A stretch of 24,582 nucleotides of DNA, taken from contig CAZRGV010000096.1 in assembly GCA_964599655.1 (NCBI GenBank), forward strand, positions 1 through 24,582. The letters run 5' to 3'. The translations under genes and the position numbers were made by a program. Source of the DNA: CAZRGV01 sp964599655 (lineage in GTDB: Bacteria > Planctomycetota > Planctomycetia > Isosphaerales > Isosphaeraceae). Positions 6,721 through 14,346 of the stretch are shown here, piece after piece (the first letter of the stretch is position 1; every line of letters starts with the position of its first letter). Below the pieces are notes generated by a model. It was not told the DNA's origin. It saw only the letters and a program-made list of their open reading frames with translations, and ran no database searches.

Positions 6721-9525
6721 ATGCGCCTCAACGTTTCGGATTTCGCCCCCCGACTGGCGATCGCCGTCGGGTTCTTGCTGGTCTCCGGCTCGCTTTCGAT
6801 CGGAGCCGATGCGCCGGTTCCCGGCAAGTCGTGGTCCCTTCGCACTCCGGCCGAGGCCGGGCTCGACCCGGCCCGGCTCGATGCGTTCGCGAAGTTCGTC
6901 GGCGGTCGAGGCTGCGTGGTTCGAGGCGGAACGATGGTCTACACCTGGGGCGACCCGACCCGCGCCGGCGACGTCGCCTCGGCGGCGAAGCCGGTCTACG
7001 GCCATTTCCTGCTCGAAGCCGTCGCCACGGGAAAACTCAAATCGTACGACGAGCCGGTCGTCGCCTTCGAGCCGAGGCTCAAGCCCCTGAACGCCGACCT
7101 CGGCAACAAGGACCGCGAGATCCAATGGCGGCACCTGATCAACCAAACCTCGTGCTACGGCGTGACCGAGCGGCCCGGTGAGGCGTTCGACTACAACGAC
7201 TTCAACTTGGCCCTGCTCTTCGACACGCTCTTCCTCAAGCTCCTGGGCGCGTCGTACGATACGGTCGATCGCGACGTGCTCCGGCCCGGTCTGGCCGATC
7301 CGCTTCAGTTCGAGGACCGCCCGACGTTTCTCGCCTTCGGCCCGGAGGATCGTCCGGGCCGCCTGGCGATCTCGCCTCGAGACTTCGCCCGGTTCGGCTT
7401 GCTCTACCTGAGAAACGGGCGATGGGGCGACCGGCAACTCGTGCCCGCCGACCTGGTGCGGACGGTCACCCAATCGCCGTTGCCCAACACGATTCCGCGG
7501 ACCCAGGGCAAGGATGCCGAGATGATCCAGGGTCAGCGGTCGATTGGCGGCGGCAAGAACCAGACCGACCACCTGGGAAGCTACAGCTTCGCCTGGTGGA
7601 CCAACGGCGTGGATCGCGAAGGGAAACGGCACTGGCCGAACGCCCCGGTCAACACGTGGGGCGCGTTCGGCCACAACGGCAAGCGGGCCTTGGTCGTCTT
7701 CCCCGGCCTCGACCTGATCGTGAGCTGGAACGACACCCGGATCGACGGCCGGGACGACGAGAACCGGGCCCTTGGCCTGCTCCTGGCGGCCTTGGTAACG
7801 CCCCAGTCCAACCCGAACGCCCAAGCCGGAGAGCCGGACGCCTCACCCGGCCTGATCGTGCGGAACGCCAAGGTCATCACGGTCGATCCAGGCTTCCGGA
7901 TCGCGCAAGCGGTCGCGATCCGAGGCGATCGCATCCTGGCCGTGGGCTCCGACGCCGAGATCACCCGCCTGGCCGGTCCGTCGACCCGAACCCTCGATGC
8001 CGGCGGCAAGACGGTGATGCCCGGCCTCTACGACAGCCACGTTCACCCGCTGGGCGCCGCGACCAGCGAGGCCGATCATCCGATCCCCTCGTTCCGGTCG
8101 CTCGAAGACATCAAAGTCTACTTTCAAGAGCGAGCGAAGACCCAGCCCAAGGGCACCTGGATCGTCGCGCGCTACGCCTTCCCGACCCGGCTCGACGAAA
8201 GCCGCTTTCCGACCCGCGCCGAGCTCGACGCGATCGCGCCCGACCATCCCGTGCTCCACCAGGCGGGACCGGCGGGCATGGTGAACTCGAAGGCCCTCGA
8301 AATCTCGGGGATCACGAAGGACACGCCCAACCCGCCCGTCGGCCAGGTCGTCAAGGACCCGAAGACGGGCGAGCCGACCGGGATGATCCGCAACGCCTAC
8401 TCGGTCCTCAAGGGGCTTCCCGGCAACGCCTACGCCGACGATGGCGTGCCCGACACCGAGCGGATCAAGACGCTCTTCAAACTCTACAACTCCAGGGGCC
8501 TGACGAGTGTCGCCGATCGCTCGGCCAGCGACCAGGCGCTCCGGGTTTATCGAGCGCTTCGAGACCGTGGCGAGCTGAACCTGCGCGTCAACGCGACCCG
8601 CGTGCTTTCTCCGCCGTTCGGCGACCGCGCGGAGATCGCCCGCAAGCTCAACGCCCTGGCCGGTTATGACACGACCGGCGAGCCGAACGGCCCGACCGGC
8701 GTGGGCGACCACTGGGTCCGCATCGGCCCCCTGAAACTCTTCCTCGATGGCGGCATGCTCAACGGAACCGCCTACATGCGAGAACCCTGGGGCGTCGGGC
8801 CGACCTACCAGATTACCGAGCCCGACTATCGCGGCCTGCTCTTTGTCGAGCCCGAGACGCTCGGAACGATCGCCGAGGAAGTCGCTCGACGCGGCTGGCA
8901 GATGACCGCGCACGTGGCCGGCGAGGCGTCGATGGACGAACTTCTCAAGGCGTACGGCAAGGCCGATCGCGCCATCGGAATCCAAGGACGGCGCTGGCTG
9001 ATCACGCACGCCAACTTCACCTCGGCCGAGAACCTCGAGCGATGCGCCCGGTTGGGCGTCGGGGCCGACCTCCAGCCGGCCTGGCTGTTCAAGGACTCCA
9101 GGACGCTCCTCAAGGTGCTCGGACCCGACCGGATGCGTTGGTTCCACCCGTACCGCAAGTGGCTCGACGCGGGGCTCCTGATCGGCGGCGGAAGTGATCA
9201 CATGATCCGGCTCGACCCGATCGAGGCGACCAATCCGTGGGACCCCTGGCTGGGCCTCTGGGTCGCCGTGACCCGACAGACCGAAGGGGCCGGCGTGCTG
9301 AACCCCGACCAGAAAATGACCCGTGAGGAAGCGATCCGCTTCTACACGATCAACAACGCGAAGCTCCACTTCGAAGAGCTTCAGAAAGGCTCGATCGAGC
9401 CGGGCAAACTGGCCGACCTGATCCTCGTCGACCGCGACCCCTTGACCTGTCCCGAGGACGACCTGAAATCCACCCAGGTGCTCTGGACGATGGTCGGCGG
9501 CCGGTTCGTGCACGGGAATCCGTGA
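6721..9525 (+). CDS. Secreted fusion protein: serine beta-lactamase-like domain plus amidohydrolase-3 (YtcJ-like) domain
   Basis: A 934-residue protein. Residues 1-30 are a signal peptide (MRLNVSDFAPRLAIAVGFLL start, Ala-Asp-Ala cleavage region). Residues about 38-362 look like a class C beta-lactamase/serine hydrolase: SAAK at 87-90 fits the catalytic S-x-x-K, YND at 158-160 the Y-x-N motif, and GHNG at 317-320 the K/H-x-G motif. After a short Pro/Ala/Gln-rich linker, residues about 378-934 are an amidohydrolase-3 family domain: the metal-binding DSHVHP, NSKALEISGI, a DGGMLNGTAY segment, AHVAGEAS, ITHANF, GGSDH, and the C-terminal KGSIEPGKLADLILVD signature. These families hydrolyse amide/ester bonds and exocyclic or ring C-N bonds respectively; the natural substrate is not apparent. 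The ATG at 6721 directly precedes the signal peptide; an in-frame ATG at 6673 would add 16 charged residues. The frame is open across the junction. Confidence 0.85.
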   Translation: MRLNVSDFAPRLAIAVGFLLVSGSLSIGADAPVPGKSWSLRTPAEAGLDPARLDAFAKFVGGRGCVVRGGTMVYTWGDPTRAGDVASAAKPVYGHFLLEAVATGKLKSYDEPVVAFEPRLKPLNADLGNKDREIQWRHLINQTSCYGVTERPGEAFDYNDFNLALLFDTLFLKLLGASYDTVDRDVLRPGLADPLQFEDRPTFLAFGPEDRPGRLAISPRDFARFGLLYLRNGRWGDRQLVPADLVRTVTQSPLPNTIPRTQGKDAEMIQGQRSIGGGKNQTDHLGSYSFAWWTNGVDREGKRHWPNAPVNTWGAFGHNGKRALVVFPGLDLIVSWNDTRIDGRDDENRALGLLLAALVTPQSNPNAQAGEPDASPGLIVRNAKVITVDPGFRIAQAVAIRGDRILAVGSDAEITRLAGPSTRTLDAGGKTVMPGLYDSHVHPLGAATSEADHPIPSFRSLEDIKVYFQERAKTQPKGTWIVARYAFPTRLDESRFPTRAELDAIAPDHPVLHQAGPAGMVNSKALEISGITKDTPNPPVGQVVKDPKTGEPTGMIRNAYSVLKGLPGNAYADDGVPDTERIKTLFKLYNSRGLTSVADRSASDQALRVYRALRDRGELNLRVNATRVLSPPFGDRAEIARKLNALAGYDTTGEPNGPTGVGDHWVRIGPLKLFLDGGMLNGTAYMREPWGVGPTYQITEPDYRGLLFVEPETLGTIAEEVARRGWQMTAHVAGEASMDELLKAYGKADRAIGIQGRRWLITHANFTSAENLERCARLGVGADLQPAWLFKDSRTLLKVLGPDRMRWFHPYRKWLDAGLLIGGGSDHMIRLDPIEATNPWDPWLGLWVAVTRQTEGAGVLNPDQKMTREEAIRFYTINNAKLHFEELQKGSIEPGKLADLILVDRDPLTCPEDDLKSTQVLWTMVGGRFVHGNP

Positions 9526-9836
9526 GACGCCGTTTCGGGCCGTTGAGGCGGTTTCGCCCACGCCTTGGCGAGCCGATCGAGCCGAACGCCCTGGGGTTCC
9601 CACCCCATCGGACGAGCGACGAATCGCCGGACCAGGATCGAACGAGGTCCTGAGCTCGGGTCGGATCGCCTGCCGGTCTCCCTCGCTCCGCGACCCGTCG
9701 AGCCATCGCCGACCACCTGCCCGGGGCCGTTCCTCCCCCGGAGGACCGGCGCGTCTCGGAGGCAAGCACGCCGTGAGCGTTCCTGAAACGAGATTTTCCT
9801 GGAGGCGTTCTTGTGCGGATCACGAAGCCAACAAGA
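9526..9836. other. Convergent intergenic region
   Basis: 311 bases between the 3' ends of the fusion hydrolase (plus) and ubiD (minus). I see no credible gene and no hairpin with a T-run that would clearly terminate either transcript. Several short GC-rich inverted repeats are present, but they are unremarkable at this base composition. Confidence 0.5.
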
Positions 9837-11681
9837 TCAAAAGACCCCGTGCAGCGGTCCGCCAGGCGCAGCCAGGGCGTCGACGCGGCGCTCGATTTCG
9901 GGATCGTCCTCAAGGGGCGGCGCGTGGTGCGGCTTGATGCGAGCGTCGACGACCAGCGGGCCGTTGCAGCCCCAGTGCTTCTGGTGCGTGAACGCGCCGA
10001 TGCCGTCGATGTCGGCGGCCGGGTTCGAGCGGGTGAACGTCACCCAGAGCCAGTTCCGGACCGATCGCGCGGTGAACGCGCTGTCATCAACCAGCACGAT
10101 CCAGGGAAACGCGGCGATCGGGTCGTCCGGACGGAGGGCCTCGCAGAACCGTCGCGTCGAGGGATCGAACCCGGAGGCGTCGGCCTGGTAGCGAGGCGCC
10201 TGCACGACCAGCACGCCGGGCATCGCCAGCCGAGGCTCGTGGAAGCCGTCGGGGAGTCGAAGGCCGTCGGGGATCGTGCTCGGTAGCTCGCGACGCTTCG
10301 GCCCGGCCGAGGCGATGACGACCTTCGACCCCTGGTTCAGGCCGTGGCCCGAATAGTCGAGCGTGTCGATCGTCGTGCGGGTTTGGAAATGCAGGTCGTT
10401 GGCCCAGTCGGCCCGTTCGAGCACATGGCGGAACACGCCCGGAACGTCGTGAATGTCCAGGTCGGGCGCGTCGTCCTTCGCGAGGATCACGAGGTACTTC
10501 GCCAGCGACATCTGGCCCTGGCCGAGGATCGCGTTGGCCTGGGTCAAAAGCTCCTGCGGCCGTCGCACCTTCGCGTAAGGGACGTAGCGCTCGCTGCCGA
10601 TCGCCAGCAGCAGCGGGTGGACGCCCGCGGCGTCGACGGCATGAACCGCGTGGACGCCCGGCAAAACGGTCGGCACGAGTGGTCCGGTTAGCTCGTGAAT
10701 CAAGGCGCCGAAGGAGGTATCCTCCTGCGGAGGGCGGCCGACCGTTGTGAACGGCCAGATGGCCCCTTCGCGGTGGTAGACGCGATCGACCCGGAGCACG
10801 GGAAAGTCGTGAACGAGCGCGTAGTAGCCCAGGTGGTCGCCAAACGGCCCTTCGGGCTTGGTGACGCTGGGATCCACCGTGCCCTGGATCACGAAATCGG
10901 CCTCGGCGGGCATGGGCAGGCCGCCTTCGGGAGCGACCACCATCCGGACACGTTGTCCGCCGAGCGCGCCGGCGAAGCTCAGCTCGGGCAAGCCCTCGGG
11001 CAACGGCATGACGGCCGCCACGGTCAATGCGGGCGGGCCGCCGACGAAGACGTTCACCCTCAAGGGCTCGCCCCGTCGGATGGCCGCCGCGTGGTGCGCG
11101 CCAATGCCGCGATGGATCTGGTAATGAAGACCGACCTCCCGGTTGGGCTCGTACTGGTTCCCCGAGAGCTGCACGCGATACATGCCGAGGTTCGACTTCG
11201 AGAGGCCGGGGCGGTCGGGATCCTCGGTGTAAACCTGTGGCAACGTGATGAACGGCCCGCCGTCCTTCGGCCACGATTGCAGCTTCGGAAGCTGGTCGAT
11301 GGTCGTCTGGTGCTGGAGGATCGGGCCGTGGCGGACGCGCTTCGGCAGCAGGTGCAACGCCGTGAAGGGCACGTCGCGGTAGCGCCAGGGACGCCGCAAC
11401 GCCGCGGGCGGCTGGACCTTCAGCTCGACCAGATGGCGGACGGCCTCCAGCGTGTCTCGGAAGAGGAACCGCGTGCGATCGAGCGTCCCGAACAGGTTGC
11501 CGACCATCGGAAAGGCGCAGCCTTTGACATTCCTGAAGAGGATGGCCGGGCCCTGGGCCTCGTAAACCCGGCGCTGGATGGCGGCGGCTTCGAGGTGGGG
11601 GTCGATCTCCTGCTCGATCTCGACGAGCATGGCGTGTCGTCGGAGGTCGTCGAGGCAGGCGGCAAGGTTTCGGTAGCCCAT
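9837..11681 (-). CDS. ubiD: UbiD-family prenylated-FMN-dependent decarboxylase
   Basis: A 614-residue cytoplasmic enzyme of the UbiD family, which removes aromatic or unsaturated carboxyl groups using prenylated FMN made by UbiX. Family motifs visible: SNLGMYRVQ (163-171), matching the N-x-G-x-Y-R cofactor-binding segment; MPAEADFVIQG (257-267); and KPEGPFGDHLGYY (275-287), which supplies the conserved acidic pair E277/D282 acting with R169; then a GRPPQED segment. It is longer than E. coli UbiD (497 residues), with the extra length mostly C-terminal (about 480-614, FHEPRLAMPGVLVVQAPRY...). The ATG at 11681 (MGYRNLAACLDDL) was chosen because longer in-frame starts reach into the divergent ubiE gene and add no family sequence. 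It faces ubiE and a ubiX homologue, suggesting a quinone decarboxylation role. Other aromatic-acid substrates are possible. Confidence 0.92.
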   Translation of the reverse strand: MGYRNLAACLDDLRRHAMLVEIEQEIDPHLEAAAIQRRVYEAQGPAILFRNVKGCAFPMVGNLFGTLDRTRFLFRDTLEAVRHLVELKVQPPAALRRPWRYRDVPFTALHLLPKRVRHGPILQHQTTIDQLPKLQSWPKDGGPFITLPQVYTEDPDRPGLSKSNLGMYRVQLSGNQYEPNREVGLHYQIHRGIGAHHAAAIRRGEPLRVNVFVGGPPALTVAAVMPLPEGLPELSFAGALGGQRVRMVVAPEGGLPMPAEADFVIQGTVDPSVTKPEGPFGDHLGYYALVHDFPVLRVDRVYHREGAIWPFTTVGRPPQEDTSFGALIHELTGPLVPTVLPGVHAVHAVDAAGVHPLLLAIGSERYVPYAKVRRPQELLTQANAILGQGQMSLAKYLVILAKDDAPDLDIHDVPGVFRHVLERADWANDLHFQTRTTIDTLDYSGHGLNQGSKVVIASAGPKRRELPSTIPDGLRLPDGFHEPRLAMPGVLVVQAPRYQADASGFDPSTRRFCEALRPDDPIAAFPWIVLVDDSAFTARSVRNWLWVTFTRSNPAADIDGIGAFTHQKHWGCNGPLVVDARIKPHHAPPLEDDPEIERRVDALAAPGGPLHGVF

Positions 11682-11848
11682 GGAGCGGGTCGATTCTCGG
11701 CGGGCGGTCGACGGTTGGGGAGAGTGAGCCTCTCCACGTTCTAGCATAGGAACCCGCCGGCCATCGTCGACCCCGAAGAACGGGCCAACGCCAGGGGCGA
11801 GCCAGCCAAGAATACGGGTCGAGCCTCGGTTCGGGCAACGCGGACTCG

Positions 11849-11876
11849 TGGACTTTTTCCGCGCCTGGTGTATACC
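11849..11876 (+). promoter_or_regulatory. Possible ubiE promoter
   Basis: TGGACT (11849-11854) and TATACC (11871-11876) are separated by 16 bases, each matching four of six positions of the sigma-70 consensus. The -10 lies 34 bases before the chosen GTG start. It is embedded in an 18-base element, 11864-11881, that recurs almost exactly upstream of the cupin gene. Confidence 0.4.
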
Positions 11877-11910
11877 ATCAGTGTCTGCCCGAAACCCAGA
11901 AAGGTCCAAC

Positions 11911-12663
11911 GTGGCGACCGACACGCACGCCGAAATCGAATCGAAACCCGTCGATAAGTCCGGGCGGCGCGTCCGCCGGATGTTCGCGTCCATCGCGCGG
12001 CGGTACGACTTTCTCAACCACCTGTTGAGCCTGAACATCGACCGTCAATGGCGGCGGTTCACGACGGCGAAGGTTCCCCCTCAGCCCGGCGTTCCGGTGC
12101 TCGACTGCTGCACCGGCACGGCCGACCTCGCCCTGGCCTACGACCGGGCCGCGCAGGGCCGTTCGCCTGTCGTCGGATCGGACTTCTGCCGCGAGATGCT
12201 GCTCATCGGCCACCAGAAGGTCCGCAAGGCCGGCGTTGAAACGCGGGTTTCGCTCGTGGAAGGCGACACGCTCAGGCTCCCCTTCCCCGACGACCATTTC
12301 GGGGTCGTGACGGTCGCCTTCGGCCTGCGCAACGTCTCGGACACGGCCGGGGGCATCGACGAGATGATCCGCGTCGCCCGGCCGGGCGGCAAGGTGGCGA
12401 TCCTCGAATTCTCGAAGCCGCGCGGGGCCATTCTGGGCGGCCTCTACCTGGCCTTCTTCAAGCGGATTTTGCCTCGCGTCGGCCAGGCGATCGCCCCCAA
12501 TGACGACAACGCCTATCACTACTTGCCGACGAGCGTCCTCCAGTTTCCCGACGGCCAGGCGATGCTCGACCTGTTGACCTCTCGGGGCCTGACCGACCTG
12601 GCGCGTTATCCCTTGACGTTCGGCATCGCAACGCTCTACGTCGGCACCAAGCCGGATCGCTGA
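11911..12663 (+). CDS. ubiE: Demethylmenaquinone/ubiquinone methyltransferase, UbiE/MenG family
   Basis: A 250-residue SAM-dependent C-methyltransferase. Seen: RRYDFLNHLLSLNIDRQWRR (30-49), the family's N-terminal signature; VLDCCTGTADLAL (63-75), the SAM-binding motif I; FGLRNVSD (137-144); PGGKVAILEFSKP (158-170); and YHYLPTSVLQFPD (202-214), the UbiE/COQ5 signature. The family adds the ring methyl group in menaquinone or ubiquinone synthesis. A planctomycete background favours menaquinone, so menG would be an equivalent name. I chose GTG 11911 because AGAAAGG (11898-11904) lies six bases before it and the length matches the family; in-frame upstream starts at 11848 and 11881 would add residues without homology. 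It is divergent from ubiD (229-base gap) and followed after 61 bases by the ubiX homologue, making a late quinone-synthesis cluster. Confidence 0.93.
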   Translation: MATDTHAEIESKPVDKSGRRVRRMFASIARRYDFLNHLLSLNIDRQWRRFTTAKVPPQPGVPVLDCCTGTADLALAYDRAAQGRSPVVGSDFCREMLLIGHQKVRKAGVETRVSLVEGDTLRLPFPDDHFGVVTVAFGLRNVSDTAGGIDEMIRVARPGGKVAILEFSKPRGAILGGLYLAFFKRILPRVGQAIAPNDDNAYHYLPTSVLQFPDGQAMLDLLTSRGLTDLARYPLTFGIATLYVGTKPDR

Positions 12664-12676
12664 GCGGCCGAACCGC

Positions 12677-12710
12677 CCTGCCCGGCCCTGCTCCTGCCCG
12701 GCCCTGCTCC
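12677..12710. repeat. Tandem 16-bp direct repeat between ubiE and ubiX
   Basis: The unit CCTGCCCGGCCCTGCT occurs twice head to tail (12677-12692 and 12693-12708) with two further matching bases. It fills most of the 61-base ubiE-ubiX spacer. It most likely reflects slippage; no function is apparent. Confidence 0.75.
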
Positions 12711-12724
12711 GCACGGAACCTCCG

Positions 12725-13350
12725 ATGTCCCGGACCGACTCGAACGATCGAGACGCCGCGTTGCCGCTGGTCGTGGCATGGACCGGCGCCAGCGGAGCGC
12801 CTTACGCCTGGCGGTTGCTCCAGGTTCTTTGTCGCTCGGGCCGGACCGTTCATTTGACCATCAGCGAGAGCGCCTCTCAGGTGCTTCGCGAGGAGCTCGA
12901 CATTCGCCTCTCGCTGAACCGGCCCGATCTGTCGGCGTTCGGCGACCTCTCACCCGGACGGCTTCACGGCGGGCGACATCGAGATTCTCCTGCCGCGGCT
13001 CGTCCGCGACGGCCGGCATGGTCGTGGTGCCTTGCAGCATGAGCACCCTGGCCTCGATCGCGCACGGCATCACGACGAACCTGATTACCCGGGCCGCCGA
13101 TGTGCACCTGAAGGAACGCCGCCGGTTGATCCTCGTCCCCCGAGAAACCCCGTTGAGCCTGGTGCATCTGGAGAACATGACGGCCGTCACCCGCGCCGGT
13201 GCGATCGTTCTCCCCGCGATGCCGGGATGGTATCATCAACCGAAGGCCCTGGATGACCTCGTGAATTTCGTCGTCGGCCGGATCTGCGACCAGCTCGGCG
13301 TGGGGAACGACCTGATCCGTCGCTGGGGCCGCGAATCCGAAGGGGCTTGA
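12725..13350 (+). pseudogene. ubiX: UbiX-family flavin prenyltransferase, frameshifted
   Basis: UbiX attaches a dimethylallyl group to FMN, producing the prenylated FMN cofactor of UbiD. The reading frame starting at ATG 12725 gives the N-terminal half, with VVAWTGASGAPYAWRLLQVL (16-35; GASG is the FMN/Ser motif) and TISESASQVLREEL. After DLSAFGDLSP (about 12955) it loses homology. The family sequence resumes in another frame from about 12995: TAGMVVVPCSMSTLASIAHG, then LKERRRLILVPRETPL, the catalytic Arg/Glu segment, and ending VVGRICDQLGV at the TGA 13348-13350. Between them, a third frame reads DGFTAGDIEIL, so two single-base insertions (near 12956 and about 12985-12995) explain it best; the whole is 626 bases, two more than a multiple of three. 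Repaired, it would be about 207 residues, a normal UbiX length. All other family blocks are intact, so sequencing error is as likely as true inactivation. Confidence 0.85.
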
Positions 13351-13390
13351 GAGTCTTCGCGACGGATGCCTATGCGGAATCAGGGACGAT

Positions 13391-14335
13391 ATGAGCGATC
13401 GTGAACGTTCGAGGACCAGGACGGTGCTGGTCACGGGAGCCTCGGCCGGTCTGGGTCGAGCGGTGGCTCGCGAGCTGGCCCGACAGGGGCATCGACTGGC
13501 CCTGACCGCCCGGCGCGCGGACCGCCTGGAAGCCCTGGCCGAGGAGTTGCGAAACCTCGGCTCGGACGTCCTGATCGTTCCCGCCGATCTTTCGTCGAGC
13601 GAGGCGGCGGAGGGCATCGTCTCGTCGGTTGTGGCACGGTTTGGCGGACTCGACGTCCTGATCAACAACGCGGGCTTCGGCCTGCCGAGGTTCTTTGGCG
13701 AGTCCGAGCCCGACGACCTCCGGGAGCAGATCGCCGTCAACCTGACCGCGCCCATCTTGCTGGTTCGACATGCCATCCCCCACCTGATCGCGTCGAAGGG
13801 CCTGGTCATCAACGTCGGCTCGGCGATCACGGTTGTGGCCAATCCGGTCTTTGGCGTCTACGGAACCACCAAGGCCGGGCTCGCGTACTGGAACGACGCC
13901 TTGCGACGAGAGCTCCGGCACAAAGGGGTGCGCGTCTGCCTGGTCGAGCCCGGTCCGGTCGACACCGAGTTCTTCGACGCCGTGAACGTCCGGGTCAGCG
14001 ACGCGTTGCCGCCGATCGGTGTGAACCCCGCGCCGGATGGGCTCTACAACCCCATGCGCGACCGACCCCCGAGGATCATGACCGCCCGCATCGACGAGGC
14101 CGCGCGACGGATCGTCCAACTGCTGGATCGCCCCCGGCGCCGGCTCTCGTTCCCTCGACGGATGATCTGGCCCTGGCGAGGGCTGGGCGCACTGTTGCGG
14201 CTGTTTCCCGGCCTGGCGGATGTCCTTCTCTCCTGGCTGGCCATCCGCATCGACCGGGAAAACGCGAGACGCGACGCAGCCGGGTCGAACCCGGAAGACG
14301 CGATCGAACCGACCGGGGTGAGCTCTCGCCCTTGA
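13391..14335 (+). CDS. Short-chain dehydrogenase/reductase (SDR) family oxidoreductase
   Basis: A 314-residue classical SDR. Seen: the nucleotide-binding TGASAGLG (15-22), with R41/R42 after the second strand suggesting NADP(H); NNAG (92-95); the catalytic Ser144 (NVGSA), Tyr157 and Lys161 (YGTTK); and the PG motif after the sixth strand (VEPGPVDTEF). The last 60 residues are longer than in a minimal SDR and contain a Trp/Leu-rich stretch (WPWRGLGALLRLFPGLADVL), possibly membrane-associated. The substrate cannot be deduced. An AGGGA at 13382-13386 lies four bases before the ATG. It begins 40 bases after the ubiX homologue, so it may be the last gene of a ubiE-ubiX-SDR transcript, but SDRs are common neighbours and this does not prove a quinone role. 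It converges with the beta-helix gene, whose end is 12 bases away. Confidence 0.9.
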   Translation: MSDRERSRTRTVLVTGASAGLGRAVARELARQGHRLALTARRADRLEALAEELRNLGSDVLIVPADLSSSEAAEGIVSSVVARFGGLDVLINNAGFGLPRFFGESEPDDLREQIAVNLTAPILLVRHAIPHLIASKGLVINVGSAITVVANPVFGVYGTTKAGLAYWNDALRRELRHKGVRVCLVEPGPVDTEFFDAVNVRVSDALPPIGVNPAPDGLYNPMRDRPPRIMTARIDEAARRIVQLLDRPRRRLSFPRRMIWPWRGLGALLRLFPGLADVLLSWLAIRIDRENARRDAAGSNPEDAIEPTGVSSRP

Positions 14336-14346
14336 CCGATCACCGC

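Noticed and set aside
5689..7824. A 711-codon minus-strand open frame
   Set aside because: Antisense to the membrane protein and fusion hydrolase; no recognisable domain.
7843..9765. A 640-codon minus-strand open frame
   Set aside because: Antisense to the amidohydrolase domain, whose motifs are clear on the plus strand.
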